Assembly: GCA_016699445.1 (NCBI GenBank)
Contig: CP064976.1
Coordinates: forward strand, 2,542,001 to 2,606,000
DNA from: Deltaproteobacteria bacterium
Lineage (GTDB): Bacteria > UBA10199 > JACPAL01 > GCA-016699445
Length of the DNA: 64,000 nt
Direction: 5' to 3'
In this document: in pieces, positions 9,193-17,443 of the stretch
Layout of the letters: every line of letters starts with the position of its first letter
How positions within the stretch are numbered: the stretch's first letter is position 1
Position numbers and translations under genes: made by a program
The notes under the pieces: generated by a model
Told to the model about the DNA's origin: nothing
Database searches by the model: none
What the model saw: only the letters and a program-made list of their open reading frames with translations

Positions 9193-10348
9193 CTAATTTT
9201 TTCAATTGATCGACTTTATCTGTCTTTTCCCAAGTGAATTCTGGTTCTTGACGTCCAAAGTGACCGTAGCCAGCTGTCTTTTTATAAATAGGACGGAGCA
9301 GATCCAAGGCTTTGATGATTCCTGCAGGTTTCAGATCAAAAATTTCTCGTGAAATCTGTTCGATTTTTTCATCGGCAATTGTTCCAGTACCAAAAGTATC
9401 CACCATGAAAGAAATTGGCTGTGCATAACCAATGGCATAAGCCACTTGCACTTCGCAGCGTTGAGCTAAACCAGCTGCCACAATATTTTTAGCAATATAG
9501 CGAGCCATGTAGCAGGCAGAACGATCTACTTTACTTGGATCTTTTCCGGAAAAAGCACCACCACCATGACGTCCCCATCCACCATAACTATCCACGATAA
9601 TTTTACGACCCGTCAAACCACAATCACCATGAGGTCCACCGACAACAAAACGACCAGTGGGATTGATGAAATATTCTGTTTTGGCATCAAGCATATGAGA
9701 GGGGATGGATTTTTTAATCACTTCTTCCATCACAGCTTCTTTGATTTGTGCATGAGTCACTTCAGGAGAATGTTGAGTAGAGATAACAACGGTATGGACT
9801 CTCTTGGGTTTTCCATTCTCATATTGAATCGTCACTTGAGATTTTGCATCAGGACGGAAAAAATTAACGACTTTGCTCTTTCGTACTTCTGCTAATTTCT
9901 GTGTAAGCTTATGAGAGTAGAGGATGGCTGTGGGCATCAATTCAGGATTTTCATTGATGGCATAACCAAACATCAAACCCTGATCTCCAGCACCTTGTTC
10001 TTTAAAAAGTCCTTCACCTTCCGTCACACCTTGAGAGATATCGGGTGATTGTTTGTCGATGGTGAGCATGACAGCGCAGGAGTTGGCATCAATTCCAAAA
10101 GCAGGATCGACATAGCCAATGTCTGCAATCGTCTCACGAGCAATTTTTTGAAAATCAACTTGGGCTTTAGTGGTAATTTCACCAGCAATCACACAGAGAC
10201 CTGTGGTGACTAATGTTTCACAGGCTACGCGACTTGTTTTATCTTGAGCTAAGATCGCATCCAAAACAGCGTCAGAAATATGATCCGCTACTTTGTCCGG
10301 ATGTCCTTCGGTGACTGATTCAGAACTAAATAAAAATGATGAAGCCAT
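9185..10348 (-). CDS. metK: S-adenosylmethionine synthetase
   Basis: Makes S-adenosylmethionine from methionine and ATP in the cytoplasm. The 387 residues are standard. [17 protein letters not shown] near residue 16 holds the active-site histidine and Mg-binding aspartate. [12 protein letters not shown] near 118 and [19 protein letters not shown] near 258 are the two PROSITE-type signatures. The ATG at 10348 is preceded by AGGAGG seven bases away. It is transcribed divergently from purD, 119 bases apart. I looked for a SAM riboswitch in that gap and saw none; a weak TATACC box lies at 10387-10392 (minus strand). Confidence 0.97.
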   Translation of the reverse strand: MASSFLFSSESVTEGHPDKVADHISDAVLDAILAQDKTSRVACETLVTTGLCVIAGEITTKAQVDFQKIARETIADIGYVDPAFGIDANSCAVMLTIDKQSPDISQGVTEGEGLFKEQGAGDQGLMFGYAINENPELMPTAILYSHKLTQKLAEVRKSKVVNFFRPDAKSQVTIQYENGKPKRVHTVVISTQHSPEVTHAQIKEAVMEEVIKKSIPSHMLDAKTEYFINPTGRFVVGGPHGDCGLTGRKIIVDSYGGWGRHGGGAFSGKDPSKVDRSACYMARYIAKNIVAAGLAQRCEVQVAYAIGYAQPISFMVDTFGTGTIADEKIEQISREIFDLKPAGIIKALDLLRPIYKKTAGYGHFGRQEPEFTWEKTDKVDQLKKLAI

Positions 10349-10431
10349 AAAATCCTCCTAAGTGTTCGTTTAAGTAAGGTGAGTTCGGTATAAATCGAGA
10401 ATGGATTTCGCAAGCCTTTTTTCAACTTTGC

Positions 10432-10467
10432 TTGATTTATTTTTAAGACGAACGCTATAGGCGCACC
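10432..10467 (+). promoter_or_regulatory. Candidate purD promoter giving a leaderless transcript
   Basis: TTGATT at 10432-10437 and TATAGG at 10456-10461 are separated by 18 bases, a sigma70-like arrangement. Only six bases (CGCACC) separate the -10 box from the purD ATG. Transcription would therefore start on or next to the initiation codon. No Shine-Dalgarno sequence is present, which fits a leaderless mRNA. Prediction by eye only. Confidence 0.4.
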
Positions 10468-11727
10468 ATGAAAATCTTGGTGATTGGTAATGGCGGTCGT
10501 GAACATGCTTTGATTTGGAAGCTTTCTCAAAGTTCACGCGTCAAAAAAATCTACGCGGCTCCTGGCAATGGGGGAACAGGAGCTTTAGCGGAAAATATTC
10601 CGATCAAAGCTGATAATATCCCCGAACTTTTGGCTTTTGCTCAAAAAGAAAAAATTGATCTGACAGTCGTGGGTCCTGAAGTCCCTTTGACAATGGGGAT
10701 TGTGGATGAGTTTGAAAAAGAAAAACTTCCGATCTTTGGACCTAATCGTACTGGTGCTATTTTAGAAGCTTCCAAAGCCTGGACTAAACAATTTTTAAAA
10801 GAAGAAAAAATTCCAACAGCTCACTTTGAAGTCTTTGAAGAGTACGCTCCAGCAATCGATTTTTTATCCACTCAGGCTTACCCTATTGTTATTAAAGCAG
10901 ATGGTTTAGCGGCGGGTAAGGGTGTGATCATTGCCAAAGATAGAGCTGAGGCTGTGTCAGCTCTTGAGTCTGTTTTAAAAGATAAAGTGTTTGGCGATGC
11001 TGGAAGAAAAGTTGTGATTGAAGAATTTTTAGTCGGTCGTGAAGCGTCTTTTCAAGTCTTGGTGGATGGACACAGTTTTTTGCCTTTGGATAGTGCTCAG
11101 GATCATAAGCGCGTAGGAGAAGGGGATACAGGTCCTAATACAGGTGGTATGGGTGTTTTTAGTCCATCACCTTATGTAACAGAGAGTATTCGTCAGCAAA
11201 CCATCGACACAATTATTTTACCAACACTCAAAGGACTTTTGAAACGAGGGATTCATTTTAAAGGTGTGTTGTACGCAGGCTTGATGATGACTCAGGATGG
11301 TCCCAAGCTTTTGGAATACAATTGTCGTTTTGGTGATCCTGAAACTCAAGCCCTCATGGTGCGTTTAGAAGATGATTTGGTGGATGTTTTAGAAGCGACG
11401 ATTTCAGGTCGTCTCTCGGAGCTTTCGTTGCATTGGAAGCCAGGAGCCTCTGTGTGTGTGGTGATGGCAGCTCATGGATATCCTGGAGATGTGACGACAG
11501 GAGATGTGATCGAAGGTTTAGATCGGGTCTCACTTCCTGAAACAGTTGTTTTTCATGCAGGAACTAAAAACGTTGATGGTAAGACAGTGACGTCTGGTGG
11601 TCGTGTTTTAGGTGTAACAGCAGCGGGTAAAGATATGCGCCAAGCTCGTGAGAGAGCTTATGATGTTTGTGAGAAAGTTCATTGGAAGGGTGTTCATTAT
11701 CGACGTGATATTGGAGGATTAAAATGA
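10468..11727 (+). CDS. purD: Phosphoribosylamine-glycine ligase (GAR synthetase)
   Basis: Joins glycine to 5-phosphoribosylamine using ATP, the second step of purine synthesis. The 419-residue ATP-grasp protein has the N-terminal VIGNGGREHALIWKL, the ATP-grasp loop IKADGLAAGKGVIIA near 145, NTGGMGVFSPSP near 225 and the metal-binding LEYNCRFGDPETQ near 285. All are intact. Its ATGA stop/start overlap with purE shows the two are co-translated. There is no Shine-Dalgarno before its ATG; see the proposed leaderless promoter. Confidence 0.96.
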   Translation: MKILVIGNGGREHALIWKLSQSSRVKKIYAAPGNGGTGALAENIPIKADNIPELLAFAQKEKIDLTVVGPEVPLTMGIVDEFEKEKLPIFGPNRTGAILEASKAWTKQFLKEEKIPTAHFEVFEEYAPAIDFLSTQAYPIVIKADGLAAGKGVIIAKDRAEAVSALESVLKDKVFGDAGRKVVIEEFLVGREASFQVLVDGHSFLPLDSAQDHKRVGEGDTGPNTGGMGVFSPSPYVTESIRQQTIDTIILPTLKGLLKRGIHFKGVLYAGLMMTQDGPKLLEYNCRFGDPETQALMVRLEDDLVDVLEATISGRLSELSLHWKPGASVCVVMAAHGYPGDVTTGDVIEGLDRVSLPETVVFHAGTKNVDGKTVTSGGRVLGVTAAGKDMRQARERAYDVCEKVHWKGVHYRRDIGGLK

Positions 11728-12230
11728 GTAAAAAAATAGAAGTAGGAATATTGATGGGAAGTGATTCGGATGCTGATGTGATGGGAGAAGCGGCAAAAGT
11801 TTTGAAAGAATATGGTGTAGCTTGTGAAATGGTGGTGGCATCGGCTCATCGTTCTCCCAAGCGTACGATGCTTTATGCCACATCTGCAGAAAAACGCGGG
11901 ATTAAAATTTTAATTTGCGGAGCTGGTCACGCAGCTCATTTAGCTGGAGTGGTAGCAGCTCACACAACATTGCCTGTGATTGGTGTGCCTATTGATTCAT
12001 CATCTCTCAAAGGATTGGATTCCATTTTGTCGACGGTGCAAATGCCTGGAGGCATTCCAGTAGCCACAATGGCGATTGGAAAAAGTGGGGCCAAAAATGC
12101 AGGAATTTTTGCTGTAGAAATTTTAGCTCTTGGAAATGTTACGCTTCGTAAAAAACTCAATGCCAATCGTGAAGATATGGAAACTCAAGTGGCTGAGAAA
12201 GATAAGAAGCTGAAAGAGAAATATAGCTAA
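11724..12230 (+). CDS. purE: N5-carboxyaminoimidazole ribonucleotide mutase
   Basis: Converts N5-CAIR to CAIR in purine synthesis. The 168-residue protein has the class I PurE signature: MGSDSDADVM binding phosphate at the N terminus, the catalytic VASAHRSPKRT near 40, and AGHAAHLAGVVAAHT near 74. The start overlaps the purD stop by four bases. purK, normally required with class I PurE, is not in the window. Confidence 0.95.
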   Translation: MSKKIEVGILMGSDSDADVMGEAAKVLKEYGVACEMVVASAHRSPKRTMLYATSAEKRGIKILICGAGHAAHLAGVVAAHTTLPVIGVPIDSSSLKGLDSILSTVQMPGGIPVATMAIGKSGAKNAGIFAVEILALGNVTLRKKLNANREDMETQVAEKDKKLKEKYS

Positions 12231-12231
12231 C

Positions 12232-12885
12232 GTGTCTAAGCTCGTCGAAATTAAAGATATCGAAAATGGTATTCGATTGGATTTGGTGGATGATGCGATT
12301 GCCGTTATCCAAAAGGGTGGCGTGTGTGCCTATCCAACCGAAACATTTTACGGTCTTGGTGTGGATGTCACAAACGAACAAGCCATCCGTCATCTCTTTG
12401 AAATCAAACGTCGGGATTATGGTAATCCCGTATCGGTAATTGTATCGGATCAAAGAATGTTAGAATCCATAGTTTTAGAAATTCCCGAAAAAGCTAAAGT
12501 GTTAATGGATGTTTTCTGGCCAGGTCCGTTGACAATTTTATTTAAGACTAACGATAAGATTTCAAAACAACTGACGACGAATACTGGAAAGATCGGTATT
12601 CGCATTTCTTCCCATCCCGTGGCTCAAGCGCTAGTCGAAAGGCTGGGCCGCCCTCTAACGACCACATCGGCCAATCTCTCAGGCTTCCCACCTTCAAGTC
12701 GTGTGGGACATATTAAGAGTTACTTTCATGATAAGATTGATGTGATTGTTGATGCCGGAGAGCTAGGCCCTTCATCTGGTTCTACAGTTGTGGACGTTAC
12801 CGAAGAAAAACTCGCCATCATCCGCGAAGGCGTCATTCATTCTGATGTAATTTTTCGGTATTTTGAGGAAGAAGAGGAAATATAA
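12232..12885 (+). CDS. tsaC: L-threonylcarbamoyladenylate synthase (YrdC/Sua5 family)
   Basis: Makes threonylcarbamoyl-AMP from threonine, bicarbonate and ATP for the t6A37 modification of tRNA. The 217 residues cover the YrdC domain only, without the C-terminal Sua5 domain. Hallmarks are GGVCAYPTETFYGLGVD near 30, KRRDYGNPVSVIV, WPGPLTILFK near 95, the KIGIRISSHPVAQAL strand, and TTSANLSGFPPSS near 144. The GTG start at 12232 comes one base after the purE stop, implying an operon with purDE. tsaB, tsaD and tsaE are not here. Confidence 0.92.
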   Translation: MSKLVEIKDIENGIRLDLVDDAIAVIQKGGVCAYPTETFYGLGVDVTNEQAIRHLFEIKRRDYGNPVSVIVSDQRMLESIVLEIPEKAKVLMDVFWPGPLTILFKTNDKISKQLTTNTGKIGIRISSHPVAQALVERLGRPLTTTSANLSGFPPSSRVGHIKSYFHDKIDVIVDAGELGPSSGSTVVDVTEEKLAIIREGVIHSDVIFRYFEEEEEI

Positions 12886-12893
12886 AATCAATT

Positions 12894-12960
12894 GATGGGT
12901 TCGGGGAGAGAGGTTTCTCCCTGATTATGAGCCGCAGCATCCGGCTTTGCCGGTGCAAGG
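12894..12960 (+). repeat. REP-like two-hairpin interspersed repeat, copy 1
   Basis: Sixty-seven bases between tsaC and the DUF1015 gene hold two stem-loops. The first has arms GGGAGA (12904-12909) and TCTCCC (12916-12921). The second has arms CCGGC (12941-12945) and GCCGG (12949-12953), extended by GCA/TGC across a bulged T. The reverse complement of 37041-37108 has the same order: a GATGGG start, hairpin, spacer, then GCATCCGGCTT-GCCGG. GC content is above that of the surroundings. It may act as an mRNA processing or attenuation element, or simply be a repetitive extragenic palindrome. Confidence 0.55.
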
Positions 12961-12982
12961 CGGAAGAAGAGGAAATATAGAC

Positions 12983-14299
12983 ATGTCTAGACCTGATATC
13001 GCACCATTTAAAGCTATTCGTTACAACTCACAAAAGGTGAAGCTCGAAAATGTCGTGTCACCACCGTACGACGTCATTTCACCAGCTCTTCAAAACGAGC
13101 TTTATCAAAAAAGCCCTTTTAATATGGTCCGTATTGACTACGGAAAGGTCCAAGAGGGAGATCAAAAAGGTAATGATCGTTATAACCGTTCTCAGCAGTC
13201 ATTTACAGAATGGCAAAATGAACAAGTCTTGATTCGTGATGAAACACCTTCGATCTATCTTTATGAACAAGTCTATGAAGCCAAAGTGGGGGACCGTAAA
13301 GAGACGCGTTCTCGTAAAGGTTTTTATGCTGCCAAGAATCTTCAGGAGTTTGGAAAAGGGAATGTCTTGCCTCATGAAAAAACACTTTCTGGGCCCAAAG
13401 AAGATCGATTTCTTTTGATGCAAGCGACAAGCGCTAATCTCAGTCCCATTTTCTCTTTGTATATGGATCGTGAAAAGAAAGTCGCACAGTTACTCGCTCC
13501 ATTTTATGAAACAGAACCACTTTATGATTTTGAAAATGGTGGAATACGCGAAAAACTTTGGAAGCTTTCAGATCCTGCAGTGATTTCAAAAGTGCAAGAG
13601 GCACTCGCTGATAAGAAGTTTTTCATTGCGGATGGACATCACCGTTATGAGACGGGAATCAATTACCGCAATTCTCTTAAAGCCCAGGGTGATTTTTCAG
13701 AAGACTCGAGTGCAAACTACATCCTCATGTTTTTCTCCGAAATGTCCGATCCAGGTTTGATTATTCTTCCCACACATCGTGTGGTGAAAAACTGGCCAAA
13801 CTTTCAAGCTGCAGGGTTTGTTGAAAAATTAAAAACAGCTTTTGATGTTTTAGAAACAGGTGCAGATTCTACAAAACTCACAGCACGACTTGAGTACCAT
13901 GGGAAATCTCATCTGGTGTTGGGAATTGCCTTTAAGAATGAATGGATCATTTTAACGACAAAACCAGAGTCGATTGCTTCACTTCATCCAGCTCTTCAAA
14001 AAGTCGATACGGCGATTCTTCATCAAGTGATTTTGAGGCAGATTTTGGGAATGAAAGACGAAGAAGAAAGAAATCCTCAGCATTTAAGCTTTGTGAAAGA
14101 CAATGCATTGACTTTGGAAGCTCTTCAACATCCGGAAACAAGCTTTGTGGTCATGCTCAATTGTCCTCAGATGGATGTTTTGGAGGAAGTGGCTGCGGCA
14201 GGTTTGATTTTGCCTCCTAAGACGACTTATTTTTATCCCAAAATTTTAACAGGGCTTCTCATTCATCCAATTGATCCACGAAGACGCGTGACCGACTGA
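12983..14299 (+). CDS. DUF1015 family protein
   Basis: A conserved cytoplasmic protein of unknown biochemical role, 438 residues from ATG 12983, which follows AGAGGAAA. The frame is open to 12947 but the family begins with the PDIAPFKAIRYN seen here. Diagnostic motifs are VVSPPYDVISP near 25, LSGPKEDRFLLMQ near 140, FIADGHHRYETGINYRN near 215 and ILPTHRVVKN near 258. It follows tsaC, separated only by the repeat described above, and may share its transcript. Its 3' end overlaps the converging DciA-like gene by 37 bases. Confidence 0.85.
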   Translation: MSRPDIAPFKAIRYNSQKVKLENVVSPPYDVISPALQNELYQKSPFNMVRIDYGKVQEGDQKGNDRYNRSQQSFTEWQNEQVLIRDETPSIYLYEQVYEAKVGDRKETRSRKGFYAAKNLQEFGKGNVLPHEKTLSGPKEDRFLLMQATSANLSPIFSLYMDREKKVAQLLAPFYETEPLYDFENGGIREKLWKLSDPAVISKVQEALADKKFFIADGHHRYETGINYRNSLKAQGDFSEDSSANYILMFFSEMSDPGLIILPTHRVVKNWPNFQAAGFVEKLKTAFDVLETGADSTKLTARLEYHGKSHLVLGIAFKNEWIILTTKPESIASLHPALQKVDTAILHQVILRQILGMKDEEERNPQHLSFVKDNALTLEALQHPETSFVVMLNCPQMDVLEEVAAAGLILPPKTTYFYPKILTGLLIHPIDPRRRVTD

Positions 14300-14625
14300 A
14301 ATTTAAGATCTGCGACATTAATTTGAGGGAAGAGATACTTGATTTTCTCGATAATGTTGGGTTTGAGGAGATTGAGTTCGTTGGCCTAGCTAGAACCTAA
14401 AGCTTCAACCCATAAAACTTTTTGTTTAATGTTAATAGGCTGAGTCTTTTTCGCAATCAAAGCTCCCACAATCGAACCCCACTGCTCGTTAATTTGTCTT
14501 AATCCTACTTCATAATGCAATTTTGTGTTTTTGGGTGGGTGATAGATAATATTGGGGATCAAATCACCAATGGCCATGAGGGCTTTTTGTTTCGGCCTCT
14601 TTTTTGAGGGAAAATAGTGAGTCAT
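14263..14625 (-). CDS. DciA-like (DUF721) protein with an amber codon at a conserved tryptophan position
   Basis: From ATG 14625 the protein reads MTHYFPSKKRPKQK, then LRQINEQWGSIVGALIAKKTQP and VLWVEALGSS. This is the typical DUF721 core (helix with W..iVG..la, then beta strand L.V.v.ss). The next codon, 14388-14386, is TAG. The same frame then continues for 40 codons with ANELNLLKPNIIEKI, exactly the continuation expected, to a stop at 14263. Family members usually have Trp at the TAG position (ss.WA.EL), so TGG to TAG is the simplest change. DciA loads or assists the replicative helicase where DnaC is absent; that role is inferred. Divergent from dksA. Confidence 0.65.
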
Positions 14626-14650
14626 GTGACTCTTCTTTAAGGAAATTGCG

Positions 14651-14679
14651 TTGACAAACACAAGCTCTTTCCTCAATAT
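14651..14679 (+). promoter_or_regulatory. Candidate dksA-like gene promoter
   Basis: A consensus TTGACA at 14651-14656 is followed after 17 bases by CAATAT at 14674-14679. The ATG of the DksA-like gene starts ten bases later, and no Shine-Dalgarno sequence is visible. The transcript would have little or no leader. The -10 box is weak, so this is moderate evidence by eye. Confidence 0.4.
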
Positions 14680-14689
14680 CGACCGCCTT

Positions 14690-15055
14690 ATGAACAAGAA
14701 AGATCTTAAGCATTTTAAGGACATTTTGACAAAACGTCGTGAAGAAGCTGTCAAAAGTGTTGAAGCCACCCGCGAAATTGGCATGGGAATTACTTCCGAT
14801 GATCTTCCTGATGAAGTTGATTTGGCCACTTCCGAATCAGATCAGTCAATGAGCTTGAGACTTAAAGATCGTGAACGTATTCTTTTAAACAAGATTGATG
14901 CTGCATTAGCAAAAATCGAAGACGCTTCTTATGGTATTTGTGAATCTTGTGGTGAAGAGATTGGTATCAAACGTCTCGAAGCACGTCCTGTGACGGATCT
15001 TTGCATCCGCTGCAAAGAAGAGCAGGAAAAAATGGAAAAGACCTACGCGGAGTAA
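14690..15055 (+). CDS. dksA: DksA/TraR family RNA polymerase-binding transcription factor
   Basis: Binds the RNA polymerase secondary channel and, with ppGpp, reshapes transcription in the stringent response. The 121 residues from ATG 14690 form a coiled coil with the tip motif DEVDLA (DxxDxA, the functional acidic pair), then a C4 zinc finger CESC...CIRC near 85-106. The protein is shorter than E. coli DksA (151) but complete for this subfamily. The frame is open upstream to 14651, but that TTG is better read as a -35 box. It abuts the converging gshA end to end. Confidence 0.85.
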   Translation: MNKKDLKHFKDILTKRREEAVKSVEATREIGMGITSDDLPDEVDLATSESDQSMSLRLKDRERILLNKIDAALAKIEDASYGICESCGEEIGIKRLEARPVTDLCIRCKEEQEKMEKTYAE

Positions 15056-16339
15056 CTAAGCAATCTCTTGATTCTCGATTTTAACTAATTCCTTTAATTC
15101 AAACGCTGTTGCCAATGAAGCTACGTATCCCAAAAGAGACGTCGCTATAAACATGTCTTCTTTAGTCCCTTCACAGAGATGATAACTTTTCTTGTTTTCA
15201 TCAAACTTGTGCAGACATAAACATTGAAAAGACATTCCAGGTGCGTTGAGACTTTCGATGTCACTTTTTTCTTCATGAATTCTGAAAAAAGTACCTACAG
15301 CATTCCCACCTACAAGATAGACGACGGGTTCGACTGGTTTTGATTTGTAAAAATCAGCTGTAGGAATTCCCTCTTGAAGAAGATAGTCACTGACTTTGAC
15401 GCCACCTTTAGCTGAAGTGAGTTTGTTGCGAAGTTTGCGACCCATTTCTAAAATTTCTTTTCCAGATTTAATATGTGTGATGCCCATACCATAAGTTCCA
15501 GAGCTGTTTTTCAAAAAGAGATAGGGTTCACGGGCTATTCCATGTTGGAAATATTTTTGTCGAATTTCACCTAAAAGTTTGTCGGCAGTTTCTTGTAATC
15601 TTTTAAGACAAATTTCATCACTAAGATCGATGCCTGTTTCTGAATAGTGAAGCGTTTTCAAGAGCCATGGATCTGTTTCAAGAATCATCGCTAATTGATC
15701 TATCAGGTTGTCATAGAGCGCAAAGTGATGACCTTTTTTCCTTTGGTGCCAACCTAACGAGGGCGAAGGGAGAAGTGGTTGATGAATCTTATAGAAATAA
15801 TCAGGAACTCCAGTCGCTAAGTCATTATTGAGTAGAATGACATCAGGAATAAAATCTCCCACGCTCACGACGTGTTGATTCAACTCAATTCTCTCCACAA
15901 TAATGGTCTGAGATGATGCCTTGTCTGCCTCTAAAGTGATTGGATGAGGATATTCAAAAAGTGTCGAGGAAGAGCCAACTTTCACTTCGAATCCAGCTGA
16001 TGTCAGGATTTTTGAAAGTGCAGCTATATTTTTCCAATAATAGAGATTGCGCGTGTGTTCTTCGGGATAGATCAAAATTTTACGAGCTGCTGGAGCCCAT
16101 ACTCTAAGATAATTTTTAAACTCTTCAGAAGCTCTATCTGCAAAAGTATCACAAAGATTGTTAAAACCTGCTGGATAAATATTGGTATCCACGACCGCCA
16201 TCTTATGGCCAGAATTTCGGATATCGACTGACGTATAAATAGGAGGAGGGATAGAGCCTAAGAGGCTTCTTTGTTGTTCAGACCATTTTTTAATCTCAGA
16301 AGTTTTAGCTAAAATTTTCTGAGAGAGCTCTAATATCAT
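15056..16339 (-). CDS. gshA: Glutamate-cysteine ligase, proteobacterial type III
   Basis: Forms gamma-glutamylcysteine, the first step of glutathione synthesis, with ATP. The 427 residues resemble the Acidithiobacillus-type GshA family: PPIYTSVDIRNSGHK near 31, VVDTNIYPAGFNNLC near 49, LFLKNSSGTYGMG near 275 and a C-terminal AFELKELV. I recognise the family from memory of these motifs. It is the last gene of the minus-strand run that starts at trmJ, 16 bases after glnE. gshB is not in the window. Confidence 0.75.
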   Translation of the reverse strand: MILELSQKILAKTSEIKKWSEQQRSLLGSIPPPIYTSVDIRNSGHKMAVVDTNIYPAGFNNLCDTFADRASEEFKNYLRVWAPAARKILIYPEEHTRNLYYWKNIAALSKILTSAGFEVKVGSSSTLFEYPHPITLEADKASSQTIIVERIELNQHVVSVGDFIPDVILLNNDLATGVPDYFYKIHQPLLPSPSLGWHQRKKGHHFALYDNLIDQLAMILETDPWLLKTLHYSETGIDLSDEICLKRLQETADKLLGEIRQKYFQHGIAREPYLFLKNSSGTYGMGITHIKSGKEILEMGRKLRNKLTSAKGGVKVSDYLLQEGIPTADFYKSKPVEPVVYLVGGNAVGTFFRIHEEKSDIESLNAPGMSFQCLCLHKFDENKKSYHLCEGTKEDMFIATSLLGYVASLATAFELKELVKIENQEIA

Positions 16340-16355
16340 TGTGGTTTTCCAAGGG

Positions 16356-17441
16356 TTAAAGTTTTACACCTAAAACCTTAATATAGATGCTGCGCACGAT
16401 TTCACGTGTTGGCAAGTAGGTTTCCAATATTTTTTTCCCCTGATAGTACTTTTCTTCAACTTGATAAGTTACTTCAGAAGGACTCCGTATCTCATCGGTT
16501 GACTTCAAAAGAGTGATTCGAAAATAAGCTTCAAGCTCTCGATAATAAATATAGATTCTCGAAAGTGTTTTAACATCTTCTACAGAAAGGATTTTTAAAC
16601 GACCCAGTTGATTAAGAGCTTCTAAGGTGTTGGTGGTTCGTAAATCTTGATACTGATGGGCATGAAGCATTTGAAGGTATTGGGTCAGAAACTCAATATC
16701 AATCAATCCCCCATATCCTGTTTTAATATTAAAGAGGTTATTTTTTTCTCGAGCCAGTTCATTCTGAATCCGAAGTCTCATGCTATAAAGATCGTGTGAT
16801 ATACTTTCAGAAGGCTGAAGTTGTTGATAGCGAATAGAATCAATCGTCTGGAGGACATCATAATGAAACGTAGGACTAGGATGAGGCTGAGACAAGATAA
16901 GAAGTGGACGCGCCTTAAGAAGAGACTGTTTCTCCCAAAGCTGGATACCCTTAGCCGCATATTCTTTCCAGCTTTTGAGCGTAGAGAGAAGCATGCCTGA
17001 ATTTCCCGATGGTCGCAGCTCTGTATCGATCTGATAGGCATAGCCATCCTGAGTGACGACAGAAAGAGTGGTGATCAAGCGGCGGACAAAGAGAGAATAA
17101 TATTCAAAATCTTCCGGATTTTCATAAAAAAACATCAGATCCAGATCAGAGAAAAAATTTAGTTCTCGCCCTCCAAATTTTCCCATGGCGATGATCACAA
17201 AACCACCCTGAGGCAAGAGAGCTTTTTGAGAAATTTCTGCTAATGCAATACCACAGGCTTTTTCCAAAGATTGTTCCGCTAATAATGTATTTTTTTCAAA
17301 GAGTGTAGCGAGTGGAGTGGTCTTGTTTAAAAAATTATTCAGGATTATTTTTTGTGCATCATGAACATACTCACGGATGAAGTGGAGTTGATCTTCATAA
17401 GTCTGTGGGTAGGTTAGTGGGTAGGGAAGAGTTTCAGTCAT
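16356..17441 (-). CDS. glnE: Glutamine synthetase adenylyltransferase, C-terminal (adenylyltransferase) half
   Basis: The 361 residues contain the nucleotidyltransferase signature AMGKFGGRELNFFSDLDLMF near 86-105, with the paired aspartates (SDLD), and YQIDTELRPSGNSG near 140. The downstream helical domain has KTGYGGLIDIEFLTQYLQ near 240. In intact GlnE this half attaches AMP to glutamine synthetase under nitrogen excess. The ATG lies two bases after the stop of the N-terminal half. Adding one T in TCTTAACC just upstream would fuse the two (ASLTMTETLP). It is therefore either a naturally split, coupled pair or another one-base break. See the N-half for the missing middle. Confidence 0.85.
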   Translation of the reverse strand: MTETLPYPLTYPQTYEDQLHFIREYVHDAQKIILNNFLNKTTPLATLFEKNTLLAEQSLEKACGIALAEISQKALLPQGGFVIIAMGKFGGRELNFFSDLDLMFFYENPEDFEYYSLFVRRLITTLSVVTQDGYAYQIDTELRPSGNSGMLLSTLKSWKEYAAKGIQLWEKQSLLKARPLLILSQPHPSPTFHYDVLQTIDSIRYQQLQPSESISHDLYSMRLRIQNELAREKNNLFNIKTGYGGLIDIEFLTQYLQMLHAHQYQDLRTTNTLEALNQLGRLKILSVEDVKTLSRIYIYYRELEAYFRITLLKSTDEIRSPSEVTYQVEEKYYQGKKILETYLPTREIVRSIYIKVLGVKL

Positions 17442-17443
17442 GG

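Noticed and set aside
10349..10467. SAM riboswitch upstream of metK
   Set aside because: The 119-base gap with purD is too short and shows no multi-stem SAM-I-like structure; it appears to hold only two divergent promoters.
13942..14220. Serine-rich open frame on the plus strand
   Set aside because: Out-of-frame shadow inside the DUF1015 gene, with low-complexity composition and no ribosome binding site.
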